Below are positions 42,484 through 51,979 of a stretch of 64,000 nt of DNA, one piece after another. The notes under the pieces are model-generated. The model was not told the origin of the DNA. It saw nothing but the letters and a program-made list of their open reading frames with translations, and searched no databases. Source of the stretch: Brachyspira hyodysenteriae ATCC 27164. GTDB lineage: Bacteria; Spirochaetota; Brachyspiria; Brachyspirales; Brachyspiraceae. The DNA is taken from assembly GCF_001676785.2 (NCBI RefSeq), contig NZ_CP015910.2, positions 1,240,001 to 1,304,000 on the forward strand. The letters run 5' to 3'. The position numbers were made by a program, and so were the translations under genes. Each line of letters starts with the position of its first letter. Position 1 is the stretch's first letter.

Positions 42484-43905
42484 TTAATTGAAAGTTTTCA
42501 TATCTGATAAATAATTTTTGAAAATTGAAAATATTATATAATCTATTTTTACTTCATCTTTCAAAAAGTTATCATACATATAATCTACTATTTCTAAATC
42601 AGTATTGATTTCATTTATACAAATATCATGTTTATATTTTAGAAAATCATATAAATCTAATATTTCTATAATTTTAACAGGATAGTATATAAAAGCTGTG
42701 AAATTAAATATATCTTTAGAATCAAAACTTATTAAATATGGATATTCAAAATGAGGTCTTTTAGATTTCATAGCTTCACATAATGTTATTGAAAGTCCAT
42801 GTCCGTATCCATAGTATTCATGATGAACTCCAACAGCTAAGTTTATATCCTGATTATTAGATATAGAGTATTTTATATAGTTATATGATTTAATAGAATG
42901 TGAATATAATTCATTATTTATGTTAATATTTTCTGTAGGTAAATAATTAATTATTTCTGTTAATGTAATATCATGAAGAAGTGCTGCAATAGACATATTT
43001 ACAATTTCGCTATAATCAAATTGTCTTATTCCTAATTTGAATATATTATCTAATTTTGAAATGTCTTTTATAAATTTATTTTTCTTTGATATTTTTATAT
43101 AATAAGGCATATAATCGTTTTTCCATTTAGCTCTTATTTTTGAAAGCATTCCCATACTTATATTCTTATTATAGAATATCATAAATTCTATTGTATTAAT
43201 AAATAATCTATTGCTGTGATCTATTATATTACATCCTGTGAATCCAATTACATCAGAGAACATATCTTCTTTTTCATAATTTTTATTTAGTAATACGAAA
43301 GCACTTTCAGCAATACTCTTCATTAATTCTTCATAGTTTGTATTATATTTCTTACTTTCATAAATATTCCTATGACTTTCAGTATTTTCAGATATATTTC
43401 CTATTACATTTATTCTTATCATAAGACCTAATCTTATTAATATTTCTCCTACAAGTTTTGCAGCTTTGCAGGTGAATTTATCTCTATTTTCTTCTATTTC
43501 TAGTTCTATTATTAAATTTTTTATATTTTCAACTCTTTGGTATTCATTCATAGATAATATATTTTCGAGTATAGCTTCCTGAGCTTTTTCTGTATTTTCT
43601 ATAGGATCTTTACAATTTGTAAAAATAGAGTAGAAATAGTCTTTACTATTTAATTCATTAGGATCAATGAAGAATTCTATCATATCTAAATAAGATTTAT
43701 ATATATAATATTTGGATCCGGCAAATAAAGTATTTTTTTCTAAATTATTATTAAACAAATAATCAATTTTATTATATGGTATAACATTAACTACACCATT
43801 TTCATTTTTAGAAATAATTTATATTTTATCTTTTAGTATTACTTCTTTATAATCTTTTATTTTTTCTAATGGTATTGTTACATAGTTATCTAAATTAATT
43901 TCCAT
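42484..43905 (-). pseudogene. HD-domain (HD-GYP-like) protein gene with an early in-frame TAA
   Basis: From ATG 43905, which has AGGTAA upstream, the frame reads 28 codons (MEINLDNYVTIPLEKIKDYK...), meets TAA at 43821-43819, then continues in the same frame for another 445 codons to 42484. The downstream part could start at TTG 43758 (424 residues), but there is no ribosome site there. The C-terminal domain has HD-type metal ligands: MSIAALLHDITLTEI and VGVHHEYYGYGHGLSI, the latter like the HHE..G.GYP motif of cyclic di-GMP phosphodiesterases but lacking the exact GYP. The remaining N-terminal region is helical. Loss of function, sequencing error or restart are all possible. Confidence 0.75.
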
Positions 43906-44052
43906 TTAATTACCTATATTAATTATTATTCATTATTATTATACATATATAAAATAATAAAACAAATATTTTGGTGAAAAAAATTTGGAAAATGCAAAAA
44001 AATTATTATATTATAACAGTATTATTTATTATTAATAAAAATTGGAGAAGCA

Positions 44053-44721
44053 ATGTATAATTATATATACACTCAAGAAGATTTCAGCATATTAAATAGT
44101 TATAAAAATATTTCTATATCATTAGGTAAATATCTTGGTGATAATGTTGAAATAGTGATATATTCTTTTGAAAATGATGATTGTCCTATAGTTTTTATAG
44201 TTAATGAATATTTGCATAATAAAAACATTGGCGATGCTATTTCCGATAAAGACAGAAGCATATTAAATGAAATGCTTGATAAAAATAATAATAAATTTTT
44301 TAAAAATAATTTTATTGAAACTGTTACAGGTGAATGTCATAAAATAAATTATACAGTTATAGAAAATTCTAATGGTATTCCTATAGCTATGATGGTTATA
44401 AGTTGGAAATTTGATATTTCTTTGGTTAATACATTAAAAGTGTTTATACCTGATAATATTAATTCAGATGTAAAAGATACTAAAAAAAGTAAGTCAGAAG
44501 ATATTATTGTAGACTCTCTTAAAAAAGTTATAGGAACAGTAGATAAAGATGAAGTAGGTCCTTCCGTTTATAATAAAACAATAATAAAAAAATTATATGC
44601 ACAGGGTATATTTGAGTTTAAAGAGTCAGTTCAATTAGTAGCAAATTATTTGAATATTTCGCATCATACGGTGTATTTGCATCTTAGAAGTATAAAGAGA
44701 TCTAAAAAAAATAGCAAATAA
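44053..44721 (+). CDS. YheO-like PAS/HTH transcriptional regulator
   Basis: A 222-residue cytoplasmic regulator. The N-terminal YheO-type PAS domain (about 10-135) includes SLGKYLGDNVEIVIYSFEND and YTVIENSNGIPIAMMVISWKF. A variable linker follows. The C-terminal helix-turn-helix (about 170-215) has KLYAQGIFEFKESVQLVANYLNISHHTVYLHLR, seen in parts as FKESVQLVANYLNIS and TVYLHLR. Relatives such as DauR control amino-acid catabolism. No obvious target operon is adjacent; the convergent neighbour is a Xer recombinase and the divergent one is the interrupted HD gene. A GGAGAAG site precedes the start. Confidence 0.85.
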   Translation: MYNYIYTQEDFSILNSYKNISISLGKYLGDNVEIVIYSFENDDCPIVFIVNEYLHNKNIGDAISDKDRSILNEMLDKNNNKFFKNNFIETVTGECHKINYTVIENSNGIPIAMMVISWKFDISLVNTLKVFIPDNINSDVKDTKKSKSEDIIVDSLKKVIGTVDKDEVGPSVYNKTIIKKLYAQGIFEFKESVQLVANYLNISHHTVYLHLRSIKRSKKNSK

Positions 44722-44801
44722 TTTTTATTAAAAATAAAAAATATATGAATATATCTTTTATATATTATTTTATTATTAAAAAAATATTTAAAATAAAAAT
44801 T

Positions 44802-45731
44802 TTAATTATTAGAATGAGGATGAAATTTATTATATACTTCAAATAATCTCGAATTTGTAACATGAGTATATCTTTGTGTGGTGGCTATTGTTTCATGTCC
44901 CAATAATTCCTGAACTCCTCTGATTTCAGCATCATTATTAAGTAAATGAGTAGCGAAAGTATGTCTTAATGTATGAGGTGAAAAATCTATAGATATATTT
45001 GCATTTCTTATTAAGCGTTTCATAGATGTTCTTATGCTTCTGTCGCTTATAGGCTTTCCGAATCTGTTTATAAATATATAATCATTATTTTCAGAATATT
45101 CTCTTTGTATTATTCTTCTTTTTTCCATATATACATCCCAATTTTCATATATTATAGGAAGTATTGGTATATCTCTTACTTTTGATCCTTTACCGCATAT
45201 TCTTAATGTTTCTGAGCCTTTTTTTATCATGCTTAGTTTTAATGAGGCTAGTTCTGATACTCTTAATCCTATTGCATACATAAATAAGGCCATCATTTTA
45301 TCTCTGATAAGTGTAAAATCCCCTCCATCATCTATAGCTAATATGTTGTCTATATCATCTATAGATAAAAATTTAGCTATATGTTCCTCCCTTTTCGGAC
45401 TTTTCATATCTACTATTCTGTTCTTATCTGAATATCCATTTCTTATTAAATATTTATAAAATTTTTTTATTGATGATAAATGCCTTGACATAGTGGAGTT
45501 AGTTAGAGATTTTTCTTTTAAAAATGTTAAATAATCTCTTACTGTATAATGATTAGCCTCATCTAATGGAATGTTTTTATTATGTAAGAATTGAAAATAT
45601 TCTTTTAAATCTTTGTTATAACTATTGATAGTATGAGCAGCGAAATTTAAAGTTTGCAAATAATCACTGAATTCTTCCAACAAAACATATATTTTTTCAT
45701 CATTGAAAACATAATCATTTTGCATATTCAT
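44802..45731 (-). CDS. xerD: Tyrosine recombinase of the XerC/XerD type
   Basis: A 309-residue site-specific recombinase. The N-terminal SAM-like core-binding domain covers about 10-105. The catalytic domain has R157 (IGLRVSELASL), a lysine in GKGSKVRDIP (about 181-184), H253/R256 (SPHTLRHTFATHLL), H279 (ELLGHETIATTQRYTH) and nucleophile Y288. Length and motif spacing match chromosome-dimer-resolving Xer proteins rather than phage integrases, and no phage genes or att repeats are near. Whether it is XerC or XerD cannot be decided here; the symbol is tentative. Confidence 0.88.
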   Translation of the reverse strand: MNMQNDYVFNDEKIYVLLEEFSDYLQTLNFAAHTINSYNKDLKEYFQFLHNKNIPLDEANHYTVRDYLTFLKEKSLTNSTMSRHLSSIKKFYKYLIRNGYSDKNRIVDMKSPKREEHIAKFLSIDDIDNILAIDDGGDFTLIRDKMMALFMYAIGLRVSELASLKLSMIKKGSETLRICGKGSKVRDIPILPIIYENWDVYMEKRRIIQREYSENNDYIFINRFGKPISDRSIRTSMKRLIRNANISIDFSPHTLRHTFATHLLNNDAEIRGVQELLGHETIATTQRYTHVTNSRLFEVYNKFHPHSNN

Positions 45732-45947
45732 AATAAAAACCCCATAAAAATATATCTTTTAAGTTATTATCGAAAGTTTAAATTATAAATTTATGAAGTA
45801 TGTTAACTTGATATAAAAAAATTATTGATAATCATATTATTATTAAAAAATAAAATTAGGTTAATTTATATGTTTTGATATAAAATTATAAGTATTTATA
45901 TTAAAGTAAAAAAAATCATTTTTTGATTGCTTTTTTTATAAAAAAAA

Positions 45948-45976
45948 TTGATTTTAGTTAGTTAGTTTACTATACT
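45948..45976 (+). promoter_or_regulatory. Promoter of the beta-propeller/ABC importer locus
   Basis: TTGATT (45948-45953), 17 bases, TATACT (45971-45976). The spacer holds three AGTT repeats, and a short dyad TTAGT...ACTAA (45962-45978) overlaps the -10 box. It could be the operator of the ROK regulator encoded at the end of the locus. Confidence 0.55.
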
Positions 45977-46012
45977 AATTAATATACAAAATAATATACG
46001 AGGTATTTTATT

Positions 46013-47101
46013 ATGATAAATTTAGAAAAAAAGTTAATGGAATTTTCTCTTAAATTGATAGATGAAAAAAAAGCTAAAATCATTGTACCTGTAACACCAG
46101 AAACAGGATATTGGTTTGGCGGCGGAAATATGATAGAAGATAAAGAAGGTAATTTATATATTTCAGGAAGATACAGAAATTCTGGAGATTCAAGAACAGG
46201 TTTGGATTTAGGAGATAGGGGAGCTGAATTAGCAATATTTAAATCTTCAGACAAAGGAAATACTTGGACAAAAATAAAAAGTATATTAAAAAAAGAACTT
46301 CCTAGAGGTGTTTTATCTATAGAGGGTACTGCTTTAAGATTCAACAAAGATAATGAAGTTGAGCTTTATATTTCTTCCGAGAAATCTGAAAATAAGTATC
46401 CTGATCATCTTAAAGAGTATTTAAAACCAGGCACTGGTGTATGGGATATTGATGTTATAGTAGCTGATAAAATAGAAAATTTAAGTGCTTCTAATGTAAA
46501 AGAACTTATTAAAGGTGAAGATTCAAGATTTATACATTTGAAAGATCCTTTTGTATATGATAGTTATAATGGTGAAAAATATTTAATGTTCTGTACACAT
46601 CCTTATAACTGGACTAGTTCAAATACAGGCTATATGTTAAGAAGAGGTGAGAAACTTAATTTTGAGGCACCTGTATTCTATTTCTTTGAAAAAGGTCATA
46701 CTTGGGATATTGCTATGACTAGAGGAACTTGTGTTGTTGATATGCCTCAGATTGGAGTATTAAAAAACAAAAGAATAAGTTTATTTTTCTATGACGGCGG
46801 AGAATGTGTTAGAAATTTAGATGAGCATGAAAAAGCTGTAAAAAGACCTAGAGGATATTCATGTGAAGAATTAGGCGGAGTTGCTTATATAGAAAACGGA
46901 TCATTCTCACATATTGAAAGAATAAGTAAAGAACTTCCTCTATTTGTAAGCCCTTATGGTACAGGATGTTCAAGATATGTAGATGTACTAAGAACTAAAG
47001 ATGGTATGTATGCAACTTGGCAGCAGTCTCAGGATAATAAATCTCAGCCTTTAGTTATGAATTTCTTAAGCAATGCTGAAATAGAAGATATATTGAAATA
47101 A
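46013..47101 (+). CDS. Sialidase-like beta-propeller glycoside hydrolase (cytoplasmic)
   Basis: A 362-residue protein without a signal peptide. A bacterial Asp-box is present, KSSDKGNTWTKI (S-x-D-x-G-x-T-W), as in sialidases. FGGGNMIEDKEGNLYISGRYRNSGDSR resembles blade one of five- and six-bladed glycosidases, and FIHLKDPFVYD with YLMFCTHPYNW recalls GH43/GH130-like folds. The exact family and bond specificity cannot be set. It is the first gene of a locus with an ABC importer, three substrate-binding proteins and a ROK repressor, so it probably processes an imported sugar-containing compound inside the cell. Confidence 0.7.
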   Translation: MINLEKKLMEFSLKLIDEKKAKIIVPVTPETGYWFGGGNMIEDKEGNLYISGRYRNSGDSRTGLDLGDRGAELAIFKSSDKGNTWTKIKSILKKELPRGVLSIEGTALRFNKDNEVELYISSEKSENKYPDHLKEYLKPGTGVWDIDVIVADKIENLSASNVKELIKGEDSRFIHLKDPFVYDSYNGEKYLMFCTHPYNWTSSNTGYMLRRGEKLNFEAPVFYFFEKGHTWDIAMTRGTCVVDMPQIGVLKNKRISLFFYDGGECVRNLDEHEKAVKRPRGYSCEELGGVAYIENGSFSHIERISKELPLFVSPYGTGCSRYVDVLRTKDGMYATWQQSQDNKSQPLVMNFLSNAEIEDILK

Positions 47102-47129
47102 TAATTATAATTTATTATGGAGTAATATT

Positions 47130-48113
47130 ATGAAAAAAGTTTTATTAGCTGTAACATTTATTTTTATATTTAGTTTTTTAATATCATGCGGTAAGAAAAC
47201 AAATGAAAATGCAGGTAAAATAAGAGTAGCATATCACCCAAATGTAGGAGGAGCTTCTGCAATAATTACAGGTATACAGCAGAATTATTTTAAAGATGAA
47301 GGTTTGGATATAGAACTTGTTAAATTTACAAGCGGACCTACAGAAATAGCAGCTATGGTTTCAGGAGATATACAAATAGGTTATATAGGTTTTGGAGCAC
47401 ATACATTGGCAGCAGAAGGAAAAGTTCAAATAATAGCTACTGACGGAATAGCTGTTGTAGAAGGTATTAGAACATTAAAAACTTCAGGCATAAACTCTGT
47501 TGAAAAATTAAAAGGCAGAAGTTTAATAACTCAATTAGGTACATCAGGAGAAACTATTATAGATCAGGTATTAGCAGGAACAGGAGTTAATAAAACAGAT
47601 ATAAATATACTTAATGCTGAAGTTTCAAGTGCTGTTGCATCATTCTTGGCTAATAAAGTTGATGCTATATCTGTATGGCCTCCTTATACTGTTGAAATAG
47701 ATAATAGAATTGGTATAGAGAATTTGTATATTATAAAACCTCAGGATGTAGGAGTTGATTCTACTGCAAGCTGGATAGTAACTCCTAACTATTTGGAAGC
47801 TAATACTGATACAGTTATAAAATTCACAAGAGCATTATATAAATCAATGGATTATAGAAAATCACATTTAGATGAAGCTATTACAAATGTATCAAATCTT
47901 ATAGGTTTAGATATAGCTACAGTTTCACAAGAGAAATACAGTTCTGACTGGATGGATTCTCAAACAATGAAAAGCAGAATAAATGACGGAAGCATAAGTA
48001 ATATTTATAAAAAACAAATAGACTATTTTGTACAGAATAATAGATTAAATTCTGAGCCTGTTCCTGTAGACAAATATGTAAGAATCGACATTATAGAAAA
48101 AGCATTAAATTGA
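47130..48113 (+). CDS. NitT/TauT-type substrate-binding lipoprotein, first
   Basis: A 327-residue lipoprotein. The leader (MKKVLLAVTFIFIFSFLISC) ends at lipobox C20. The SsuA/NMT1-like fold shows KIRVAYHPNVGGASAI, QQNYFKDEGLDIELVKFTSGPTEIAAMVSGDIQIGYIGFGAHTLA (seen in parts), LKGRSLITQLGTSGETI, VDAISVWPPYTVEI and ASWIVTPNYLE. It differs more from the two later binding proteins than they do from each other. It delivers ligand to the permease at 48232. A perfect hairpin follows the gene. Confidence 0.9.
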   Translation: MKKVLLAVTFIFIFSFLISCGKKTNENAGKIRVAYHPNVGGASAIITGIQQNYFKDEGLDIELVKFTSGPTEIAAMVSGDIQIGYIGFGAHTLAAEGKVQIIATDGIAVVEGIRTLKTSGINSVEKLKGRSLITQLGTSGETIIDQVLAGTGVNKTDINILNAEVSSAVASFLANKVDAISVWPPYTVEIDNRIGIENLYIIKPQDVGVDSTASWIVTPNYLEANTDTVIKFTRALYKSMDYRKSHLDEAITNVSNLIGLDIATVSQEKYSSDWMDSQTMKSRINDGSISNIYKKQIDYFVQNNRLNSEPVPVDKYVRIDIIEKALN

Positions 48114-48128
48114 TTAATTAATGGTAAA

Positions 48129-48164
48129 GTTTATAGTTAAAATATGTGTATTTTAACTATAAAC
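48129..48164 (+). terminator. Perfect 16-bp hairpin between binding-protein and permease genes
   Basis: GTTTATAGTTAAAATA (48129-48144), loop TGTG, TATTTTAACTATAAAC (48149-48164). The following tract is AT-mixed rather than a clean T run, so it may be a leaky terminator or a 3' stabiliser that lets the binding protein be made in excess over the permease. Confidence 0.7.
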
Positions 48165-48231
48165 TATTAAATTTTGAATAATTTTATTTTATATATGATA
48201 TAGTTTTTATTATATATTAAGAGGTATAAAA

Positions 48232-49002
48232 ATGAATAGCAAACCTATGGGTAAAAAGAAATATATATTTACCGCTGCTTCTATTATTATAGCTTTATTG
48301 ATATGGCAGTTAGTATCTTCTTCTGTGGCAGGGGCAGTTATTGCAAGTCCTGCTGATGTATTAAAATCATTTGTAAGAGAAATTAGCAATGGTAAATTGT
48401 TGAATCATATAGGTATAAGTTTATTTAGAGTATTGTCCGGTTTCGGATTAGCTTTCGTTGTATCAATACCTATAGCATTTTTAATGGGTTGGTATCAGCC
48501 TGTTCAATTATTAATAGAACCTGTAATACAATTTGTTAGGAATATACCTGCTTTGGCATATATACCTTTAGTTGTAGTTGCTCAGGGAGTTGGAGAAAGT
48601 GCTAAAATAACAGTTATATTTATATCTACTTTTTTGGTAATGATTGTAACAGTTTATCAAGGTGTAAGAGAGGTTGATCAAACTTTAATAAAAGCTGCCA
48701 GAGTTCTTGGAGCAAAAGATAAAGATATTTTCTTAAAAGTTGTAATACCCGCTTCAGTACCATATATATTAGTTGGTATGCGTTTAGGATTAGGTGCTTC
48801 CCTTACAACTCTTATTGCTGCTGAATTAACAGGATCTAGTTCAGGATTAGGCCAGATGATTCAGGAAGCAAGTCTTTACTTTAGAATGGATATAGTTATG
48901 CTTGGAATAATACTTATTGGTATTACAGGTTTAATATTAAATTTTATAGTAAGTTTAATAGAAAACAAGTTAACTATATGGCAGGAAAAGAAAAAAAGAT
49001 AA
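48232..49002 (+). CDS. ABC permease, SsuC/TauC type
   Basis: A 256-residue inner-membrane permease with six predicted helices. The coupling-helix motif is EVDQTLIKAARVLGAKDKDIFLKVVIPASVPYILVGMRLGLGASLTTLIAAEL, shown in parts as ARVLGAKDKDIF and VIPASVPYILVGMRLG. RNIPALAYIPLVVVAQGVGESAKI is also typical of the NitT/TauT class. An AAGAGG site precedes the ATG. It works with the ATPase at 49052 and with one or more of the three binding lipoproteins. Confidence 0.93.
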   Translation: MNSKPMGKKKYIFTAASIIIALLIWQLVSSSVAGAVIASPADVLKSFVREISNGKLLNHIGISLFRVLSGFGLAFVVSIPIAFLMGWYQPVQLLIEPVIQFVRNIPALAYIPLVVVAQGVGESAKITVIFISTFLVMIVTVYQGVREVDQTLIKAARVLGAKDKDIFLKVVIPASVPYILVGMRLGLGASLTTLIAAELTGSSSGLGQMIQEASLYFRMDIVMLGIILIGITGLILNFIVSLIENKLTIWQEKKKR

Positions 49003-49051
49003 TAATTAAAAAATTTATATATTAAAAAAATTATATAAAAGAGATTATAAT

Positions 49052-49837
49052 ATGTCAAATAAAGAAGTAAAAGTAAAAATTTCTAATGTTAGCAAAATAT
49101 ATAAAGGAACTTCTAAAGATGTTCATGCTTTAGATAATGTAAATTTAGATATATATAAAAATGAATTTGTATGTGTAATAGGTTCTTCCGGATGCGGAAA
49201 AAGTACATTGCTTAATATACTTGCAGGACTTGATACACCAAATTCTGGAAGCATAGAAATAGATGGAAAACCTATAGAAGGTACAGGAGTTGACAGGGGT
49301 GTAGTATTTCAGCAGTATGCATTATTTCCTTGGCTTACCGTTGGAAAGAATGTTGCTTTTGGATTGGAATTGCAAAAGAGATCAAAGTCAGAGATAAATG
49401 ATATAGTTGACCATTATTTGAAGGCTGTTGGTTTAATAGATTTTAAAAATTCATATCCTAAAGAACTTTCCGGAGGTATGAAGCAGCGTGTAGCTATAGC
49501 TAGGGCTTATGCTGTCAATCCAAATATACTTCTTATGGATGAACCTTTTGGAGCATTAGATGCGCAGACAAGAGCACAATTACAAACAGAGCTTTTAAAT
49601 ACTTGGGATAATGAAAAGAAAACTTGTTTCTTTATTACTCATGATGTAGATGAAGCTGTATTTTTGGCTCAAAGAGTTGTTATAATGAGTCCAAGGCCTG
49701 GAAGAATTAAGAGTATAGTAGAAGTACCTATTGCCTATCCTAGAGTACCTGAAACTAAATTATCTGCAGAATTTAATGATATTAAAAATCAATTATGGCA
49801 ATTAGTATATCAGGAATATTTAGAAGCTAAAAAATAA
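49052..49837 (+). CDS. ABC ATPase, SsuB/TauB type
   Basis: A 261-residue ATP-binding subunit. Walker A GSSGCGKSTLLNILAGLD, Q-loop VFQQYALFPWLTVGKNV, signature LSGGMKQRVAIARAYA, Walker B LLMDEPFGALD and H-loop FFITHDVDEAVFLAQRV are all intact. The C-terminal GRIKSIVEVPIAYPR matches the nitrate/sulfonate/taurine subclass. It lies 49 bases after the permease gene and 14 bases before the TIM-barrel gene, in one operon. Confidence 0.95.
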   Translation: MSNKEVKVKISNVSKIYKGTSKDVHALDNVNLDIYKNEFVCVIGSSGCGKSTLLNILAGLDTPNSGSIEIDGKPIEGTGVDRGVVFQQYALFPWLTVGKNVAFGLELQKRSKSEINDIVDHYLKAVGLIDFKNSYPKELSGGMKQRVAIARAYAVNPNILLMDEPFGALDAQTRAQLQTELLNTWDNEKKTCFFITHDVDEAVFLAQRVVIMSPRPGRIKSIVEVPIAYPRVPETKLSAEFNDIKNQLWQLVYQEYLEAKK

Positions 49838-49851
49838 AGGAATAATATAAA

Positions 49852-50799
49852 ATGAAAAGGATATTTGAATTAAATTATACTGATACATTCAATATGGATA
49901 CAAATACATTGATAGAAACTATTAGGAATTCTGAAGGCAGAACATTAATGGCTGAATCTTTAATATATAAAAGACCATTAATAGAAAGAGTTACTGATCC
50001 TGAAATCTTGGCTGCTATGGGAGTTGATTTAATTACATTAAACATATTTGATTTACTTAATCCTTTTATATATGATTTGGATGAAGTTGAAGCTGATGAA
50101 TCTATGCCTTTAGTTGAAAGAACTTTTAAAGGACAGCTTAAATTATATGAATCTTCAAGAAAGAAAAATGATCATATACAAAGAATAAAAAAATATACAG
50201 GAAGATTTATAGGAATCAATCTGGAACCTGTTGGAGAAGGCGTTGATTATCCTGAAGGTTTAAAAGCTACTAAAGATAATTATAAAAGAGCATTAGATTT
50301 TGGAATTGATTATATAGTATTGACAGGCAATCCGCATACTAAAGTATCTATGGATACAATAGCAAAAGCAACAGAGGAATTGGCTTCTATTGCTAAGGGT
50401 AAAATGATGATTGTTGCTGGTAAAATGCATGGAGCAGGAGCCGGAAATACTGATACATTGGCTACAGTAAAACAAATTGCTGATGCTGGTGCTGATGTAA
50501 TAATGTTTGGAGCACCTGGAACTTTGCCTGGTTATACTGTGGAAAAAGTTCATGAATTAATAGATGAAGCTAAAAGATTAGGAATGCTTACAAAAACTGC
50601 TATAGGAACTGCTCAGGAAGGTGCTCCTATAGATACAATAAAACAGATTGCATTAATGTCAAAGATGGCAGGTGCTGATATAATGCATATAGGTGATGCA
50701 GGAGTGGGAGGAATATCAAGTCCTATGAATGCTATGGCTATATCATTAGTATTAAGAGGAGAGGTACATACATATAGAAGAATGGCTTTAAGAAGATAA
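49852..50799 (+). CDS. TIM-barrel protein of unassigned function
   Basis: A 315-residue cytoplasmic protein. The pattern of strand-ending motifs suggests a TIM barrel: MGVDLITLNIFD, FIGINLEPVG, IDYIVLTGNPHT, MMIVAGKMHGAGAG, AGADVIMFGAPGTLPGYT, KTAIGTAQEGAP and GADIMHIGDAGVGGISSP. Glycine-rich phosphate-binding turns near the end fit a phosphorylated ligand. I recall similar proteins only as a domain of unknown function in sugar-uptake operons and cannot assign a reaction. The tight link to the ABC genes suggests it acts on the imported compound. Confidence 0.65.
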   Translation: MKRIFELNYTDTFNMDTNTLIETIRNSEGRTLMAESLIYKRPLIERVTDPEILAAMGVDLITLNIFDLLNPFIYDLDEVEADESMPLVERTFKGQLKLYESSRKKNDHIQRIKKYTGRFIGINLEPVGEGVDYPEGLKATKDNYKRALDFGIDYIVLTGNPHTKVSMDTIAKATEELASIAKGKMMIVAGKMHGAGAGNTDTLATVKQIADAGADVIMFGAPGTLPGYTVEKVHELIDEAKRLGMLTKTAIGTAQEGAPIDTIKQIALMSKMAGADIMHIGDAGVGGISSPMNAMAISLVLRGEVHTYRRMALRR

Positions 50800-50874
50800 T
50801 AAAATTATATTATTAACAATAAATTCTTTTTTATACGAATAAGTTTTAAAAAAATAATTAGAAGGAGAATAAAA

Positions 50875-51888
50875 ATGAAAAAAACTATGTTTATTTCTAT
50901 TTTATCAATGGCAGTGATATCTTTAATAATATCCTGTTCAGGAGGAAATAAAGCTCCTGCTGCTTCAGCAGATGGTACACTTGATAAAATAAGAGTTGCT
51001 TATCTTGCAGATTTTGCAGGAACTTCTTCTGTTGCTATAGCTCAGGAAAAAGGTTTTTTTAAAGAAGAAAATTTAGATGTTGAATTAGTTAAATTTTTAA
51101 ATGGACCTTCTGAAGTTGCTGCTATGCTCTCTGGAGATATACAATTTGCATATATAGGACATGGTGCACATTCTCTAGCTATTCAAGGTAAAGTTAATGT
51201 ATTATTCCCTAATGGTTTAGGTAAATCTGAAGAAATTATAGTTGGTAAATGGGCCAATGTTAATGATTTAGCAGGATTAAAAGGAAAAACTATAGGTACT
51301 CAGCTTGGTACTTCTGGAGATATAGTATTGGATATTGCATTAAGAAAAGTTGGACTTTCCAAAGAAGATGTTAATGTTGTCAATATGGATGTAAGCGGAA
51401 TAGTATCTTCTATGATTGGTAAAAAAGTAGATGCAGTTTCTTTATGGGCTCCTTATACTTTTGAAATAACTAAACAGCTTGGAGATGAAGCTGTTGTAAT
51501 TGCTTCTATTACAAATTATTTAGATGAAGCTGTATTTCCTAGCAGTTGGATAGTTACTCCTGATTATCAAAATAATAATCAAGACATAGTGAATAGATTC
51601 TCTAAAGCTATATTTAAAGCTATGGATTATAGAAGTGAGAATATGGATGAGGCTGTTGAAATTGTAGCTAAATTAAATGGAACTCCTGTTGATTCTGTTG
51701 CTTTAGAAAAAGAAACTGCTATATGGCTTACTTCTTCTGATATAAAAAATTCTTATACTGATGGAACAGCTGCTAAATGGTATCAAGCTCAGCAGAAAAT
51801 ATTTTTAAACTCAGAAGTAGTTACTGAAGAAGTAGATGTTAATAATTATGTACAGATAAATTATATAATTGATAATGTGCTTAAATAA
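50875..51888 (+). CDS. NitT/TauT-type substrate-binding lipoprotein, second
   Basis: A 337-residue lipoprotein with lipobox C21 (LIISC-SGGNK) and an AAGGAG site ahead of the ATG. The binding fold shows KIRVAYLADFAGTSSVAIAQ, GFFKEENLDVELVKFLNGPSE (in part), AYIGHGAHSLAIQGKVNVLFPNG (in part), GKTIGTQLGTSGDIV, VDAVSLWAPYTFEI and PSSWIVTPDYQ. It is much closer to the third binding protein than to the first, so the latter two arose by a recent duplication. The GHGAH and PSSWIV segments probably line the ligand pocket. Confidence 0.9.
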   Translation: MKKTMFISILSMAVISLIISCSGGNKAPAASADGTLDKIRVAYLADFAGTSSVAIAQEKGFFKEENLDVELVKFLNGPSEVAAMLSGDIQFAYIGHGAHSLAIQGKVNVLFPNGLGKSEEIIVGKWANVNDLAGLKGKTIGTQLGTSGDIVLDIALRKVGLSKEDVNVVNMDVSGIVSSMIGKKVDAVSLWAPYTFEITKQLGDEAVVIASITNYLDEAVFPSSWIVTPDYQNNNQDIVNRFSKAIFKAMDYRSENMDEAVEIVAKLNGTPVDSVALEKETAIWLTSSDIKNSYTDGTAAKWYQAQQKIFLNSEVVTEEVDVNNYVQINYIIDNVLK

Positions 51889-51979
51889 AAAAATATTTTT
51901 CATATTTTCATATTGAAATTTTTTATAATTAATAAAGAATATATAATAAATTTTTTATTGATATAAGGTGGTCTGCAAT

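Noticed and set aside
44802-45731. Phage or integron integrase
   Set aside because: Length, motif spacing and lack of phage genes or flanking att repeats favour a housekeeping Xer recombinase.
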